A stretch of 64,000 nt of DNA, taken from positions 1 to 64,000 of the forward strand of contig JAAYEC010000035.1 of the NCBI GenBank assembly GCA_012728915.1, written 5' to 3'. A model generated the notes under the pieces. That model had not been told where the DNA came from. It made no database searches and worked only from the letters and a program-made list of their open reading frames with translations. Positions within the stretch are counted from its first letter, which is position 1, and every line of letters begins with the position of its first letter. This document shows positions 16,535 through 25,015 of the stretch, in pieces. The stretch comes from Deltaproteobacteria bacterium. GTDB lineage: Bacteria > Desulfobacterota > Syntrophia > Syntrophales > UBA2192. Position numbers and translations under genes: made by a program.

Positions 16535-17349
16535 TGGATACGCTGTTCTTCAAGGCGGCCCTGGCAGCCTACTTCGCCGCGACAGCGGGATACCTCGTGT
16601 CGCTCGTGGCCCGGCGCGTCGTGATGGCGCGGATCGCCACGTGGATCCTCGGCCTCGCCGTGGCCCTTCACACGGTGCACTTCCTGGAGATGTGCGCCGA
16701 ACGGGGGCTCAACGTGGCCGTGAACCTCTTCGAGGCGGTTTCGTTCTTTGCCTGGATCGTCTCGAGCGCCTATCTCGTATTCCAGCTGCGGACCCGGACA
16801 AGGGTTCTCGGGGCCATCGTGGCGCCTTTCGCCGTGATGCTCATGATGCTCGCGTCGCTGGGCGCCGAAGGGACCCTCGCGATCCCCGACGCCCTGCAGG
16901 GCAGGCTCGTGCCCGTCCACGTGACGCTTTCGATCATCGGCGAGGGGCTCTTCGCCCTCGCCTCGCTGGCGGGGGTCATGTACTGCATCCAGGACCGCCA
17001 GATCCGCCGGCGCAGGATGGGCGGCCTGGCCCGGTACCTGCCGTCGCTGGGGGATCTCGACAGCATCAATCACGCGGGCCTGCTGTGGGGGTTCCCGCTG
17101 CTCACCCTGGGGCTCATCGCCGGGTCCGTCTGGGCCAAGACGGCCTGGGGCGGGAGCCAGTGGGTCACGGACCCCAAGACGTTGTGGTCGTTTGCCGTGT
17201 GGTGCTTCTATGCCTTCCTGCTGCACCAGCGCCTCGCCATCGGCTGGAAGGGCAGGAGGATCGCCGTGCTGTCCATCGCGGCCCTCGTCGTGCTGATCTC
17301 GGCATTCATCGGGGTCAACTTCCTGAGCGGAGTGCACAGGTTCACGTAG
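16534..17349 (+). CDS. ccsA: CcsA/HemX-type cytochrome c assembly or heme-handling membrane protein
   Basis: A 271-residue protein with about eight transmembrane segments and the tryptophan-rich heme-handling region TAWGGSQWVTDPKTLWSF near residue 205. Potential heme-ligand histidines stand at HTVHFLEM, VPVHVTLS, INHAGLLWG and LLHQRL. In this gene position (before hemA) the family is called HemX or CcsA; it either presents heme to the cytochrome c synthase or modulates HemA. The ATG overlaps the stop of the previous gene (GTGATGG), so translation is coupled. Confidence 0.85.
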   Translation: MDTLFFKAALAAYFAATAGYLVSLVARRVVMARIATWILGLAVALHTVHFLEMCAERGLNVAVNLFEAVSFFAWIVSSAYLVFQLRTRTRVLGAIVAPFAVMLMMLASLGAEGTLAIPDALQGRLVPVHVTLSIIGEGLFALASLAGVMYCIQDRQIRRRRMGGLARYLPSLGDLDSINHAGLLWGFPLLTLGLIAGSVWAKTAWGGSQWVTDPKTLWSFAVWCFYAFLLHQRLAIGWKGRRIAVLSIAALVVLISAFIGVNFLSGVHRFT

Positions 17350-17376
17350 GGCAGGAGAGCCTGAGGGACGAGACGC

Positions 17377-17413
17377 GTGGAGAGCGGAAGTGCGGAAGTG
17401 AAGAAGAGCGGAT
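17377..17413 (+). repeat. Octamer-phased G-rich arm, ccsA-hemA gap
   Basis: Four units of 8 nt can be read: AGCGGAAG, TGCGGAAG, TGAAGAAG, AGCGGATG. Only the G-rich arm is present. It lies between the ccsA stop and the hemA start. Confidence 0.65.
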
Positions 17414-17440
17414 GAATTTGAAGAGTGCTTTTTGTCGGTC

Positions 17441-18715
17441 ATGAATGTCATCCTCGTCGGCATGAATCACAAGACGGCGCCCCTGGAGATCCGGGAGCGG
17501 CTCACGCTTTCCTGCGGGGAGGGCCTGCACCCGCTCGAGGAACTCCTCAGGGTCGAGGCGGTCCAGGAGGCCCTCTACCTGTCGACGTGCAACCGCGTGG
17601 AGGTCGTGGCCCGGGCCGGGGACGTCGAGGAGGCCGTCGCGAGGGTGAAGGCCTTCATCCTGCGGCACGGCAACCTGGATGCCGCCGAACTGGAGAAGTG
17701 CCTCTACGTTCACTGCGGCAGCGACGCCGTGCGCCACCTCTTCCGGGTCGCCTCGAGCCTGGACTCCATGGTGATGGGCGAGCCCCAGATCCTCGGCCAG
17801 ATGAAGGACGCCTACCGGGACTGCGTGGAGCAGAAGGCCTCGGGGATCATTCTCAACAAGCTGCTCCACCACGCCTTTCGCACGGCCAAGCGCGTGCGGA
17901 CGGAGACGGCCATCGCCGGCAACGCCGTCTCGGTGAGCTATGCCGCCGTGGAGATGGCCAAGAAGATCCTGGGCAGCCTGGAGGGCAGGACGGTCCTGCT
18001 GGTCGGGGCGGGTGAGATGTCCGAGCTTGCCGCCCGGCACCTGCTCAAAAACGGGGCCGGGAGGATCATCGTGGCCAACCGCACTTACGCGCGGGCCGCG
18101 CAGGTCGCCGGGGAGATCCAGGGGACTCCCGTGGGGTTCGAGCAGCTCGAGGAGAAGCTCCAGGAGGCCGACATCGTCATCAGCTCCACGGGGGCCGCGG
18201 GCTACGTCATTACGCCGCCCATGGTCCGGACGGCCCTGCGGCGCCGGAAGAACCGCCTGCTCTTCCTGATCGATATTGCCGTCCCGCGCGACGTGGATCC
18301 CGATACGGGCCGGATCGAAAATGTCTTTCTCTTCAACATCGACGACCTGCAGGGCGTCGTTGACGAGAACGTGCGAAACCGCCACCGGGAGGCCGAGAAG
18401 GCCGAGGGCATCATCGGCGAGGAAGTCCTGAGATTCGCCGAGTGGTACAACACCCTCGAGGTGGTCCCCACGATCGTGTCGCTCAGGGAGAAGGCGGAGT
18501 CGATCCTGCGGGCCGAGCTGGAGCGGTCCGGATCGTGGCTGAGAGGCCTCGGCGAGGAGGACCGGAAGAACGTCGAGATCCTGGCCGCTCAGATCATCAA
18601 CAAGATCCTCCACGATCCCGTCACGGGGCTCAAGGAGGAGAGCCGGTCCAACGGGGCCATGCCGTACGTCGCGGCGATCCGGAAACTCTTTCGCCTCGAG
18701 GGCGGGGAGCCGTGA
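17441..18715 (+). CDS. hemA: Glutamyl-tRNA reductase
   Basis: A 424-residue enzyme, full length for HemA. The N-terminal catalytic domain has C50 in LSTCNRVE, the nucleophile that takes the glutamyl group from tRNA. The NADPH domain has VLLVGAGEMSELAARHL, and a C-terminal dimerisation helix follows. It makes glutamate-1-semialdehyde, the first committed step of tetrapyrrole synthesis. H residues in GMNHKTAPLEIRE are conserved. A TTG three codons upstream is possible. hemL is not in the window and must be elsewhere. Confidence 0.95.
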   Translation: MNVILVGMNHKTAPLEIRERLTLSCGEGLHPLEELLRVEAVQEALYLSTCNRVEVVARAGDVEEAVARVKAFILRHGNLDAAELEKCLYVHCGSDAVRHLFRVASSLDSMVMGEPQILGQMKDAYRDCVEQKASGIILNKLLHHAFRTAKRVRTETAIAGNAVSVSYAAVEMAKKILGSLEGRTVLLVGAGEMSELAARHLLKNGAGRIIVANRTYARAAQVAGEIQGTPVGFEQLEEKLQEADIVISSTGAAGYVITPPMVRTALRRRKNRLLFLIDIAVPRDVDPDTGRIENVFLFNIDDLQGVVDENVRNRHREAEKAEGIIGEEVLRFAEWYNTLEVVPTIVSLREKAESILRAELERSGSWLRGLGEEDRKNVEILAAQIINKILHDPVTGLKEESRSNGAMPYVAAIRKLFRLEGGEP

Positions 18716-18832
18716 TGCCGAGGGGATCGCGCATGTTTCGGGCATCGGGCCTGCGGTAAGCGGAAGGCGGGTGGCAGTCGCATCGGGTTGCCCGGTCGGC
18801 GCGGGGAAACGAATGAGCAAAGGAGAACGGAC

Positions 18833-19762
18833 ATCGGACGGGTACTGAGGGTAGGGACGCGGGGAAGCCGGCTCGCGCTCAGGCAGGCGGGAATGGTCAT
18901 GGAGGAGCTCCGCCGGCGACGGCCGGGCCTCACCCTGGATGTCCACGTCATCAGGACGGCGGGCGACCGGATGCAAGACGTAGCGCTCGCCCAGATCGGC
19001 GGCAAAGGGGTGTTCGTGAAGGAGCTCGAGGAGGCCCTGCTCGAGCGGCGCATCGACCTCGCGGTCCACAGCATGAAGGACGTGCCGGCGCTGCTTCCCG
19101 AGGGCCTCGAGATCGCCGCCATGCTCGAGCGGGAGGACCCGAGGGACGTCCTCATCTCGAAGGGGAACTTCAAGCTCGAACGGATCCCCCCGCGCGCCCG
19201 GATCGGCACGGGGTCCCTGCGGCGGGGATGCCAGCTGAAAAACATCTACATGGACGTGGAGATCGTCCCCATCCGCGGCAACCTGGACACGAGGATCAAA
19301 AAGATCGAACGGGACCGCCTCGACGGGATCATCGTGGCGGCGGCCGGCCTGAAGCGCATGGGCTGGCAGGACCAGGCCTCGCAGTTCATCCCCCCCGAGA
19401 TCATGACGCCCGCCATCGGGCAGGGCGCCCTCGGGGTCGAGGTGCGCAAGGGCGAGGACGTCGGAGAGATCGTCTCCGTCCTGAACCACGAGAGGACGTT
19501 TACCGAGGTGAGCGCCGAGCGGGCCTTCCTGGCCGTCTTCGGCGCGGGGTGCCAGGTGCCGCTGGCGGCCTACGGAAAGGTCGAGAAGGACTCGATCACC
19601 GTGACGGGGCTCGTGGGGAGCCTCGACGGCCGGATGCTTGTCAAGGACCGCGTCCGGGGACCTGTCGCCGAGGCCGAGCGGATGGGGCGCATCCTGGCGG
19701 AGCGGATCCTGGCCGCCGGGGGCAGGCAGATCATGGACGAAGTCTACAGGCGGCTTTCGTAA
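18833..19762 (+). CDS. hemC: Porphobilinogen deaminase (hydroxymethylbilane synthase), start codon unusual
   Basis: A HemC protein beginning at RVLRVGTRGSRLALRQAG. It contains the dipyrromethane-cofactor cysteine in FGAGCQVPLAAY, the active-site aspartate in HSMKDVP, and substrate arginines (GTGSLRRGCQL, RGNLDTR). It joins four porphobilinogens into hydroxymethylbilane. No ATG or GTG lies in frame at the expected start. A strong ribosome site AAAGGAG (18819-18825) is 7 bases before an in-frame ATC at 18833, used here. The only conventional alternative is a TTG at 18788 without a ribosome site. An ATG at 18813 is out of frame and ends at 18848. Confidence 0.9.
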   Translation: MGRVLRVGTRGSRLALRQAGMVMEELRRRRPGLTLDVHVIRTAGDRMQDVALAQIGGKGVFVKELEEALLERRIDLAVHSMKDVPALLPEGLEIAAMLEREDPRDVLISKGNFKLERIPPRARIGTGSLRRGCQLKNIYMDVEIVPIRGNLDTRIKKIERDRLDGIIVAAAGLKRMGWQDQASQFIPPEIMTPAIGQGALGVEVRKGEDVGEIVSVLNHERTFTEVSAERAFLAVFGAGCQVPLAAYGKVEKDSITVTGLVGSLDGRMLVKDRVRGPVAEAERMGRILAERILAAGGRQIMDEVYRRLS

Positions 19763-19871
19763 AAGCCGGCAACAGCAACAGAACCACCCGGATGCCTGTC
19801 TTTTCCGCGGCCGGGTGTCTGGCCGGCGAAACGTTGACCGGGTGGCTTACGACCGGAATCGGGAGAACGAT

Positions 19872-21386
19872 TTGTCGAAAAAGGGGAAAGTTTTCATCAT
19901 CGGTGCGGGCCCCGGGGACCCGGGGCTCATCACGGTGCGGGGGGCCGAGTGCATCGGGCAGGCCGATGTCATCGTGTACGACTACCTGGCCAACGAGGAG
20001 TTCCTGAGCCGGGCCCGGAAGGACGCGAGGCTCATTTACGTGGGCAAGAAGGGCGGGGACCACACGCTTCCCCAGGGCGAGATCAACCGGATCCTCGCCG
20101 GCGAGGCCCTGAAGGGCCGCACCGTGGCCCGCCTCAAGGGGGGGGACCCCTTCATCTTCGGCCGCGGCGGCGAGGAGGCCGAGGTCCTGCGGGAAGCCGG
20201 GATCCCCTTCGAGGTGGTCCCGGGCGTGACGTCGGCCATCGCGGTGCCGGCCTTTGCGGGCATCCCGCTGACGCACCGGGGCTACACCTCGACGGTGGCC
20301 TTCGTCACGGGCCACGAGGACCCCACGAAGGGCAGGAGCGACATCGACTGGACGGCGCTCGCCGGGATCGGCACCCTCGTGTTCCTCATGGGGGTCAGGA
20401 ATCTCGCGAACATCACCCGGAATCTCGTCGGGGCCGGAAAGGCCCCCGGCACCCCGGCGGCGCTCATCCGCTGGGGCACAACCCCCGGGCAGCAGACGCT
20501 GACGGGGACGTTGGCCGGCATCGCGGCAACGGCGAAGAAGCGGGGGTTCAAGCCGCCGTCCATCCTCGTGGTGGGCGAGGTGGTCTCGCTGCGGCCGAAG
20601 CTCGAGTGGTTCGAGGCGAGGCCCCTCTTCGGGAAGGGCATCGTCGTCACGAGGCCCGAGGAGCAGGCGGGGGAGTTCGCGTGTCTGCTTGCCGCCGAGG
20701 GCGCAGAGGCGATCCTGTTCCCCACGATCCGCATCGCGCCGCCCCTGAAATGGGGCGACGTGGACCGGGCCCTCGCCGGCCTTGACGGCTACGACTGGAT
20801 CGTCTTCACGAGCGCAAACGGCGTGAAGCATTTCTTCGCGAGGCTCGGCGAAAGGGGCGGGGACATCCGGGATCTCAAGGGCATTCGCATCTGCACGATC
20901 GGGCCCGCCACGGCGGCGGCCGTCGAGAGGAAGGGGATCCGGGTGGACCTCGTCCCCGACGAGTACGTCTCCGAGGGCGTGGTCAGGGCCTTCGAGGCCG
21001 TGGACCTCCGGGGAAAGCGGGTGCTGCTGCCCCGCGCCGCGGAGGCGAGGGACGTCATCCCCGAGGGCCTCGCGAAGATGGGAGCCGAGGTGGACGTGGT
21101 GACCGCGTACCGGACGGTTCGCTCCAAGAGCAGGAAAGAGGACCTGCAGGTCCTGCTCGAAGCCGGCCGGGTGGACGTCGTCACCTTTACAAGCCCCTCG
21201 ACCGTGGTTAATTTCAAAAAGATCATGGGTGGCGAGCCCCTGCCCGGCAAGGTCCGCATCGCCTGCATCGGTCCCGTGACCGCCGCAGCGGCGAGGAAAC
21301 AGGGCCTTGCGATTGACGTCTACCAGGAGACCTTCACGATCCCGGGAATGGTGGAGGCGCTGGTCAATTACTTTTCAAGGAAGTGA
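19872..21386 (+). CDS. cobA-hemD: Uroporphyrinogen-III C-methyltransferase / uroporphyrinogen-III synthase fusion
   Basis: A 504-residue two-domain protein. Residues 1-250 are a SUMT (CobA) with GAGPGDPGLIT, RLKGGDPFIFGRGGEE, PGVTSAIAVPA and VTGHEDP; it methylates uroporphyrinogen III twice to precorrin-2. Residues about 255-504 are HemD (GKGIVVTRPEEQAGEFACLL, FTSANGVKHF, FTSPSTVVNF), which cyclises hydroxymethylbilane. The order fits its place after hemC. The TTG start at 19872 is chosen because GGGAG lies 7 bases upstream and the family starts there. Confidence 0.94.
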   Translation: MSKKGKVFIIGAGPGDPGLITVRGAECIGQADVIVYDYLANEEFLSRARKDARLIYVGKKGGDHTLPQGEINRILAGEALKGRTVARLKGGDPFIFGRGGEEAEVLREAGIPFEVVPGVTSAIAVPAFAGIPLTHRGYTSTVAFVTGHEDPTKGRSDIDWTALAGIGTLVFLMGVRNLANITRNLVGAGKAPGTPAALIRWGTTPGQQTLTGTLAGIAATAKKRGFKPPSILVVGEVVSLRPKLEWFEARPLFGKGIVVTRPEEQAGEFACLLAAEGAEAILFPTIRIAPPLKWGDVDRALAGLDGYDWIVFTSANGVKHFFARLGERGGDIRDLKGIRICTIGPATAAAVERKGIRVDLVPDEYVSEGVVRAFEAVDLRGKRVLLPRAAEARDVIPEGLAKMGAEVDVVTAYRTVRSKSRKEDLQVLLEAGRVDVVTFTSPSTVVNFKKIMGGEPLPGKVRIACIGPVTAAAARKQGLAIDVYQETFTIPGMVEALVNYFSRK

Positions 21387-21395
21387 CAACGACTG

Positions 21396-21478
21396 GCAAA
21401 ATCCTCCCCCGCCCTCCTTTTCCAAAGGAGGGAATCAACCCTTCCCCCTTTGACAAAGGGGGACTGAGGGGGATTTCT
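21396..21478. repeat. Compound inverted repeat (CCCCCTTTG/CAAAGGGGG type)
   Basis: Two hairpins side by side: CCCTCCTTT-tcc-AAAGGAGGG (21412-21432) and CCCCCTTT-gac-AAAGGGGG (21444-21462). They are enclosed by outer arms AAATCC (21399-21404) and GGATTT (21471-21476). This resembles the dispersed CCCCCTTTG-type palindromes seen in many Gram-negative genomes. It lies between cobA-hemD and ahbC and may act as a terminator or mRNA stabiliser. Confidence 0.75.
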
Positions 21479-21530
21479 GAATGAGTTTGTATCATTCGTC
21501 AGAGAATAAATCACAAGAGAGCAATTTCCG

Positions 21531-22712
21531 ATGATCGGCATTTCGAAACTCTACTGCGGGGCCGTGGAGGCCGCCGACGTCCTGCGCTACGGGCGCCGCT
21601 CGGCGGCGCTTCCCTCGCACCTGCTGCAGTTCTCCAGCGACAAGCGGCCCGTCGTCGTCTGGAACGTCACCCGGCGATGCAACCTCAAGTGCATCCACTG
21701 CTACTCGAGCTCGCAGAACATTCTCTACAGCGACGAGTTGACGACGGAACAGGGCAGGCGCTTCATCGACGACCTGGCCGCCTTCGGGTCGCCCGTCCTG
21801 CTGCTCTCGGGCGGCGAGCCCCTCATGCGGCCCGACCTGCCGGATCTGGCGCGGCACGCCGTTGACAGGGGGATGCGGGTGGTCATCTCCACGAACGGCA
21901 CCCTCATCACGAAAAAGCTCGCCCGAGTATTCAGCGCGATCGGCCTTTCCTACATCGGCGTGAGCCTCGACGGCCTCCGGCAGGTCCACGACCACTTCCG
22001 CGGCGTCCGGGGGGCGTTCGACCGGACGATGAGGGGCATCCGCAACGCCCGCGACGAGGGCATCAAGGTGGGCATCCGCTTCACCGTGAGCCGCAAGAAC
22101 TGGCAGGAGGTCCCCGGCATCTTCGACCTCATCGAGAGGGAGGACATCCCGCGGGTGTGCTTTTACCACCTCGTGTACTCCGGCCGGGGCTCGGCCCTCA
22201 TCGAAGAGGACCTCACGCACGGGCAGACGCGGCAGCTCGTCGACCTGATCATGGACCGCACGAGGGACCTCTTCGACCGGGGCATCGAGAAGGAGGTGCT
22301 CACCGTGGACAACCACGCCGACGGCCCTTACGTGTACCTGAGGCTCCTGCGCGAGGATCCGAAGCGGGCCGCCGAGGTGCTGGAGCTGCTCCGGATGAAC
22401 GAGGGCAACAGCTCGGGCCACGGCATCGGGTGCGTGAGCTGGGACGGCGAGGTCCACCCCGACCAGTTCTGGCGCATCCATTCCTTCGGGAACGTGAAGG
22501 AGCGGCCCTTCGGCGAGATCTGGCTCGACACGTCAAACGGGCTGCTCGCGAAGATGAAGGACAAAAAGCCCCACGTCAAGGGGCGATGCGCGGCCTGCCG
22601 CTGGCTCGAGGTCTGCGGCGGGAACTTCCGGGCCCGGGCCGAGGCCGTCACGGGCGATGCCTGGGCGGCGGACCCCGCGTGCTATCTGACGGACGAAGAA
22701 ATACAGGCATAG
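21531..22712 (+). CDS. ahbC: 12,18-didecarboxysiroheme deacetylase (radical SAM)
   Basis: A 393-residue radical-SAM/SPASM protein. The SAM cluster cysteines are C50, C54 and C57 (RRCNLKCIHCYSSS). Glycine motif SGGEPLMRP and a C-terminal cysteine set for an auxiliary 4Fe-4S cluster (HGIGCVSWDGE, GRCAACRWLEVCGGN, DPACYL) are present. The AhbC-specific N-terminus (LYCGAVEAADVLRYGRRSAALPSHLLQFS) is clear. The enzyme removes two acetate side chains from didecarboxysiroheme to give Fe-coproporphyrin III. It acts anaerobically between the siroheme decarboxylase and AhbD, both encoded nearby. Confidence 0.92.
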   Translation: MIGISKLYCGAVEAADVLRYGRRSAALPSHLLQFSSDKRPVVVWNVTRRCNLKCIHCYSSSQNILYSDELTTEQGRRFIDDLAAFGSPVLLLSGGEPLMRPDLPDLARHAVDRGMRVVISTNGTLITKKLARVFSAIGLSYIGVSLDGLRQVHDHFRGVRGAFDRTMRGIRNARDEGIKVGIRFTVSRKNWQEVPGIFDLIEREDIPRVCFYHLVYSGRGSALIEEDLTHGQTRQLVDLIMDRTRDLFDRGIEKEVLTVDNHADGPYVYLRLLREDPKRAAEVLELLRMNEGNSSGHGIGCVSWDGEVHPDQFWRIHSFGNVKERPFGEIWLDTSNGLLAKMKDKKPHVKGRCAACRWLEVCGGNFRARAEAVTGDAWAADPACYLTDEEIQA

Positions 22713-22790
22713 GGCGCACGGCAAAAGGCCAACGGGAAGAGACATCCCTTCGCCTTTAGCCTTTCGCCATTTGCCATCTGCCATTTTTCG
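22707..22790 (+). repeat. Heptamer-phased intergenic element, ahbC-hemB
   Basis: The left arm starts in the last ahbC codons and includes its TAG: AGGCATA, GGGCGCA, CGGCAAA, AGGCCAA, CGGGAAG (22707-22741). The right arm is TTCGCCT, TTAGCCT, TTCGCCA, TTTGCCA, TCTGCCA (22749-22783). The hemB ribosome site AGGAGG follows at 22791. Confidence 0.8.
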
Positions 22791-22804
22791 AGGAGGAGAC
22801 CACC

Positions 22805-23785
22805 ATGTTTTTCCCCGCATACCGGCCCAGGCGCATGAGGCGAAACGAGAACCTGCGAAGGCTCATCCGGGAGACGAAGCTCTCCGTCGACGACCTCGTC
22901 CACCCGCTGTTCGTCGTCCCGGGCAAAGGCGTCAAGAAGCCCATCCACTCCATGCCGGGCAACTTCCAGATGTCCGTCGATCACCTCCTCAAGGAAGTGA
23001 AGCAGTCGAAGGACCTGGGCATCCCGGCCGTCCTGCTCTTCGGCATCCCCGACGAGAAGGATGAACTTGCCTCGGGGGCCGTGCGGAAGGACGGGATCAT
23101 CCAGCAGGCCGTCAGGGCGATCAAGGACAGGGTGCCCGACATCCTCGTGATCACCGACCTGTGCTTCTGCGAGTACACGAGCCACGGCCACTGCGGCTGC
23201 CTGAAGGACGGCGACGTGGACAACGACGCCACGCTGGAGATGCTGGCCGAGACGGCCGTCTCGCAGGCCAAGGCGGGCGCCGACATCGTGGCCCCCTCGG
23301 CCATGATGGACGGTCAGATCGAGGCCATCCGCGACGGCCTCGACGAGGCGGGCTTCGAGAACACGCCGATCATGGCCTACTCGGCCAAGTACGCCTCCTG
23401 CTTTTACGGGCCCTTCCGGGAGGCCGCCGAGAGCGCCCCGCAGTTCGGCGACCGCAGGGGCTACCAGATGGACCCTGCCAACAGCGACGAGGCCGTCCGC
23501 GAGATCGGGCTCGACATCGAGGAGGGGGCCGACATCGTCATGGTCAAACCGGCGCTTCCCTACCTCGACATCATCCGGCGCGCCCGGGAGGAGTTCGATC
23601 ACCCGATCGCGGCCTACAACGTGAGCGGCGAGTTCGCCATGATCAAGGCGGCGGCCCAGATGGGCTGGCTCGACGGCGAGCGGGCCATGATGGAGTCTCT
23701 CACGGCCATCAAGCGGGCGGGGGCCGACATCATCCTGACCTACTTCGCGCCCGAGGCGGCGAAGCTGCTGCAAAAACAGGCTTAA
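22805..23785 (+). CDS. hemB: Porphobilinogen synthase (delta-aminolevulinic acid dehydratase)
   Basis: A 326-residue HemB. The zinc cysteines C120, C122 and C130 are present ([13 protein letters not shown]), as in the zinc-dependent enzymes. Active-site lysines are K195 (AYSAKYAS) and K248 (MVKPALPY), and the substrate loop [12 protein letters not shown] is intact. It condenses two 5-aminolevulinates into porphobilinogen. The start has a strong AGGAGG site. Its last codons overlap the following heptamer element. Confidence 0.96.
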   Translation: MFFPAYRPRRMRRNENLRRLIRETKLSVDDLVHPLFVVPGKGVKKPIHSMPGNFQMSVDHLLKEVKQSKDLGIPAVLLFGIPDEKDELASGAVRKDGIIQQAVRAIKDRVPDILVITDLCFCEYTSHGHCGCLKDGDVDNDATLEMLAETAVSQAKAGADIVAPSAMMDGQIEAIRDGLDEAGFENTPIMAYSAKYASCFYGPFREAAESAPQFGDRRGYQMDPANSDEAVREIGLDIEEGADIVMVKPALPYLDIIRRAREEFDHPIAAYNVSGEFAMIKAAAQMGWLDGERAMMESLTAIKRAGADIILTYFAPEAAKLLQKQA

Positions 23786-23809
23786 GGCTAATGGCTAAAG
23801 GCAAGGGGA
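23779..23809 (+). repeat. Heptamer-phased G-rich arm, hemB-ahbD
   Basis: Units AGGCTTA, AGGCTAA, TGGCTAA, AGGCAAG, GGG. The first two units contain the hemB stop codon TAA. No C-rich partner arm is visible before the ahbD start. Confidence 0.75.
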
Positions 23810-23818
23810 AAACCCGGG

Positions 23819-24931
23819 ATGAGTCATCCTGCACATATGGAGAAATCGAAACCGGCCGGTGACCGGATGGTCCTTCCCGGGACGCTGCGCATGGTGGCCT
23901 GGGAGGTGACGCGCAGCTGCAACCTGGCCTGCGTCCACTGCCGGGCCTCCTCGGTCCACGGGCCCTACGAGGGGGAGCTGGACACGGGGCGATGCCTGCG
24001 CCTCATCGACGAGATCGCCGCCTTCAGCCGGCCCGTCATCATCCTTACGGGGGGCGAGCCGCTCCTGCGGCCCGACATCTTCGAGATCGCGGCCTACGGC
24101 GACGCGAAGGGCCTGCGGATGGTCATGGCCACCAACGGCACCCTGGTGGACGATGCCATGGCACGGAGGATCCGCGAGGCCGGCATCCGGCGCGTGAGCA
24201 TCAGCCTCGACGGCATCGATGCCGCGAGGCACGACGCATTCCGGCAGGTGCCGGGGGCCTTCGAGGGGGCGCTTGCGGGCATCGAGGCCCTGAAGCGCGC
24301 CGGTGTCGAGTTCCAGGTCAACACGACGGTCACCCGCATGAACCTCGACCAGGTCGAGGATCTTCTGGCGCTGGCGCAGAAGCTGGGCGCTGCGGCGCAC
24401 CACGTCTTCCTCCTGGTTCCAACGGGCCGCGGCAAGGAGATGGCCCACCAGGCCATCTCCGCCGAGGAGTACGAGAAGACGCTGGAGTGGTTCTACGAGG
24501 CGGGGCTGTCCTGCCCCATGCAGCTCAAGGCGACCTGCGCGCCGCACTTCTACCGGATCTACCACCGGCGCAAAAAGGAGCGGGCGGAGAAGTCCCTTCC
24601 CGAAAACCCGTTGCACGCCATGACGCGGGGCTGCCTGGGCGGGAGCTCCTTCGTGTTCATCTCCCACCGGGGCCAGGCGCAGCCCTGCGGGTATCTCGAG
24701 CTCGACTGCGGACAGCTGGCGGAAAAGCCCTTCGAGGAGATCTGGAAGGACTCGAAGATCTTCCGCGACCTGCGCGACCTGCGCAAGTACGGCGGCAAGT
24801 GCGGCCGCTGCGAGTTCGTCACCGTCTGCGGCGGCTGCCGGGCACGGGCCTACGAGAAGACGGGCGACTACCTGGCCGAAGAGCCGCTGTGTATTTATGA
24901 ACCGAGGAAAGGCGAAGGGCAAAAGGCTTAG
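23819..24931 (+). CDS. ahbD: Heme b synthase AhbD (radical SAM)
   Basis: A 370-residue radical-SAM/SPASM protein with C34, C38 and C41 (RSCNLACVHCRASS), TGGEPLLRP, and a C-terminal cluster set (TRGCLGGSSF, QPCGYLELDCG, GGKCGRCEFVTVCGGCRARAY, PLCIYEP). AhbD oxidatively decarboxylates the two propionates of Fe-coproporphyrin III to vinyls, giving heme b. Sequence and place beside ahbC and the decarboxylase support AhbD over a generic SPASM enzyme. Its last codons (GEGQKA and the TAG) are written by a heptamer element. Confidence 0.9.
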   Translation: MSHPAHMEKSKPAGDRMVLPGTLRMVAWEVTRSCNLACVHCRASSVHGPYEGELDTGRCLRLIDEIAAFSRPVIILTGGEPLLRPDIFEIAAYGDAKGLRMVMATNGTLVDDAMARRIREAGIRRVSISLDGIDAARHDAFRQVPGAFEGALAGIEALKRAGVEFQVNTTVTRMNLDQVEDLLALAQKLGAAAHHVFLLVPTGRGKEMAHQAISAEEYEKTLEWFYEAGLSCPMQLKATCAPHFYRIYHRRKKERAEKSLPENPLHAMTRGCLGGSSFVFISHRGQAQPCGYLELDCGQLAEKPFEEIWKDSKIFRDLRDLRKYGGKCGRCEFVTVCGGCRARAYEKTGDYLAEEPLCIYEPRKGEGQKA

Positions 24932-25015
24932 GGCTTATGGCCGGGAAGGGGAAGTTGCTCGTTGTGTCTTTCTCCCCGCCTTAAACCATACGCCTTACGC
25001 CACAAGCCATTTTTC
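24908..25015 (+). repeat. Heptamer-phased intergenic element, ahbD to siroheme decarboxylase
   Basis: Left arm (24908-24946): AAGGCGA, AGGGCAA, AAGGCTT, AGGGCTT, ATGGCCG; it encodes the AhbD tail and its TAG. Right arm (24977-25015): CCGCCTT, AAACCAT, ACGCCTT, ACGCCAC, AAGCCAT, TTTTC. It ends directly at the ATG of the next gene, which has no recognisable ribosome site. Confidence 0.85.
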
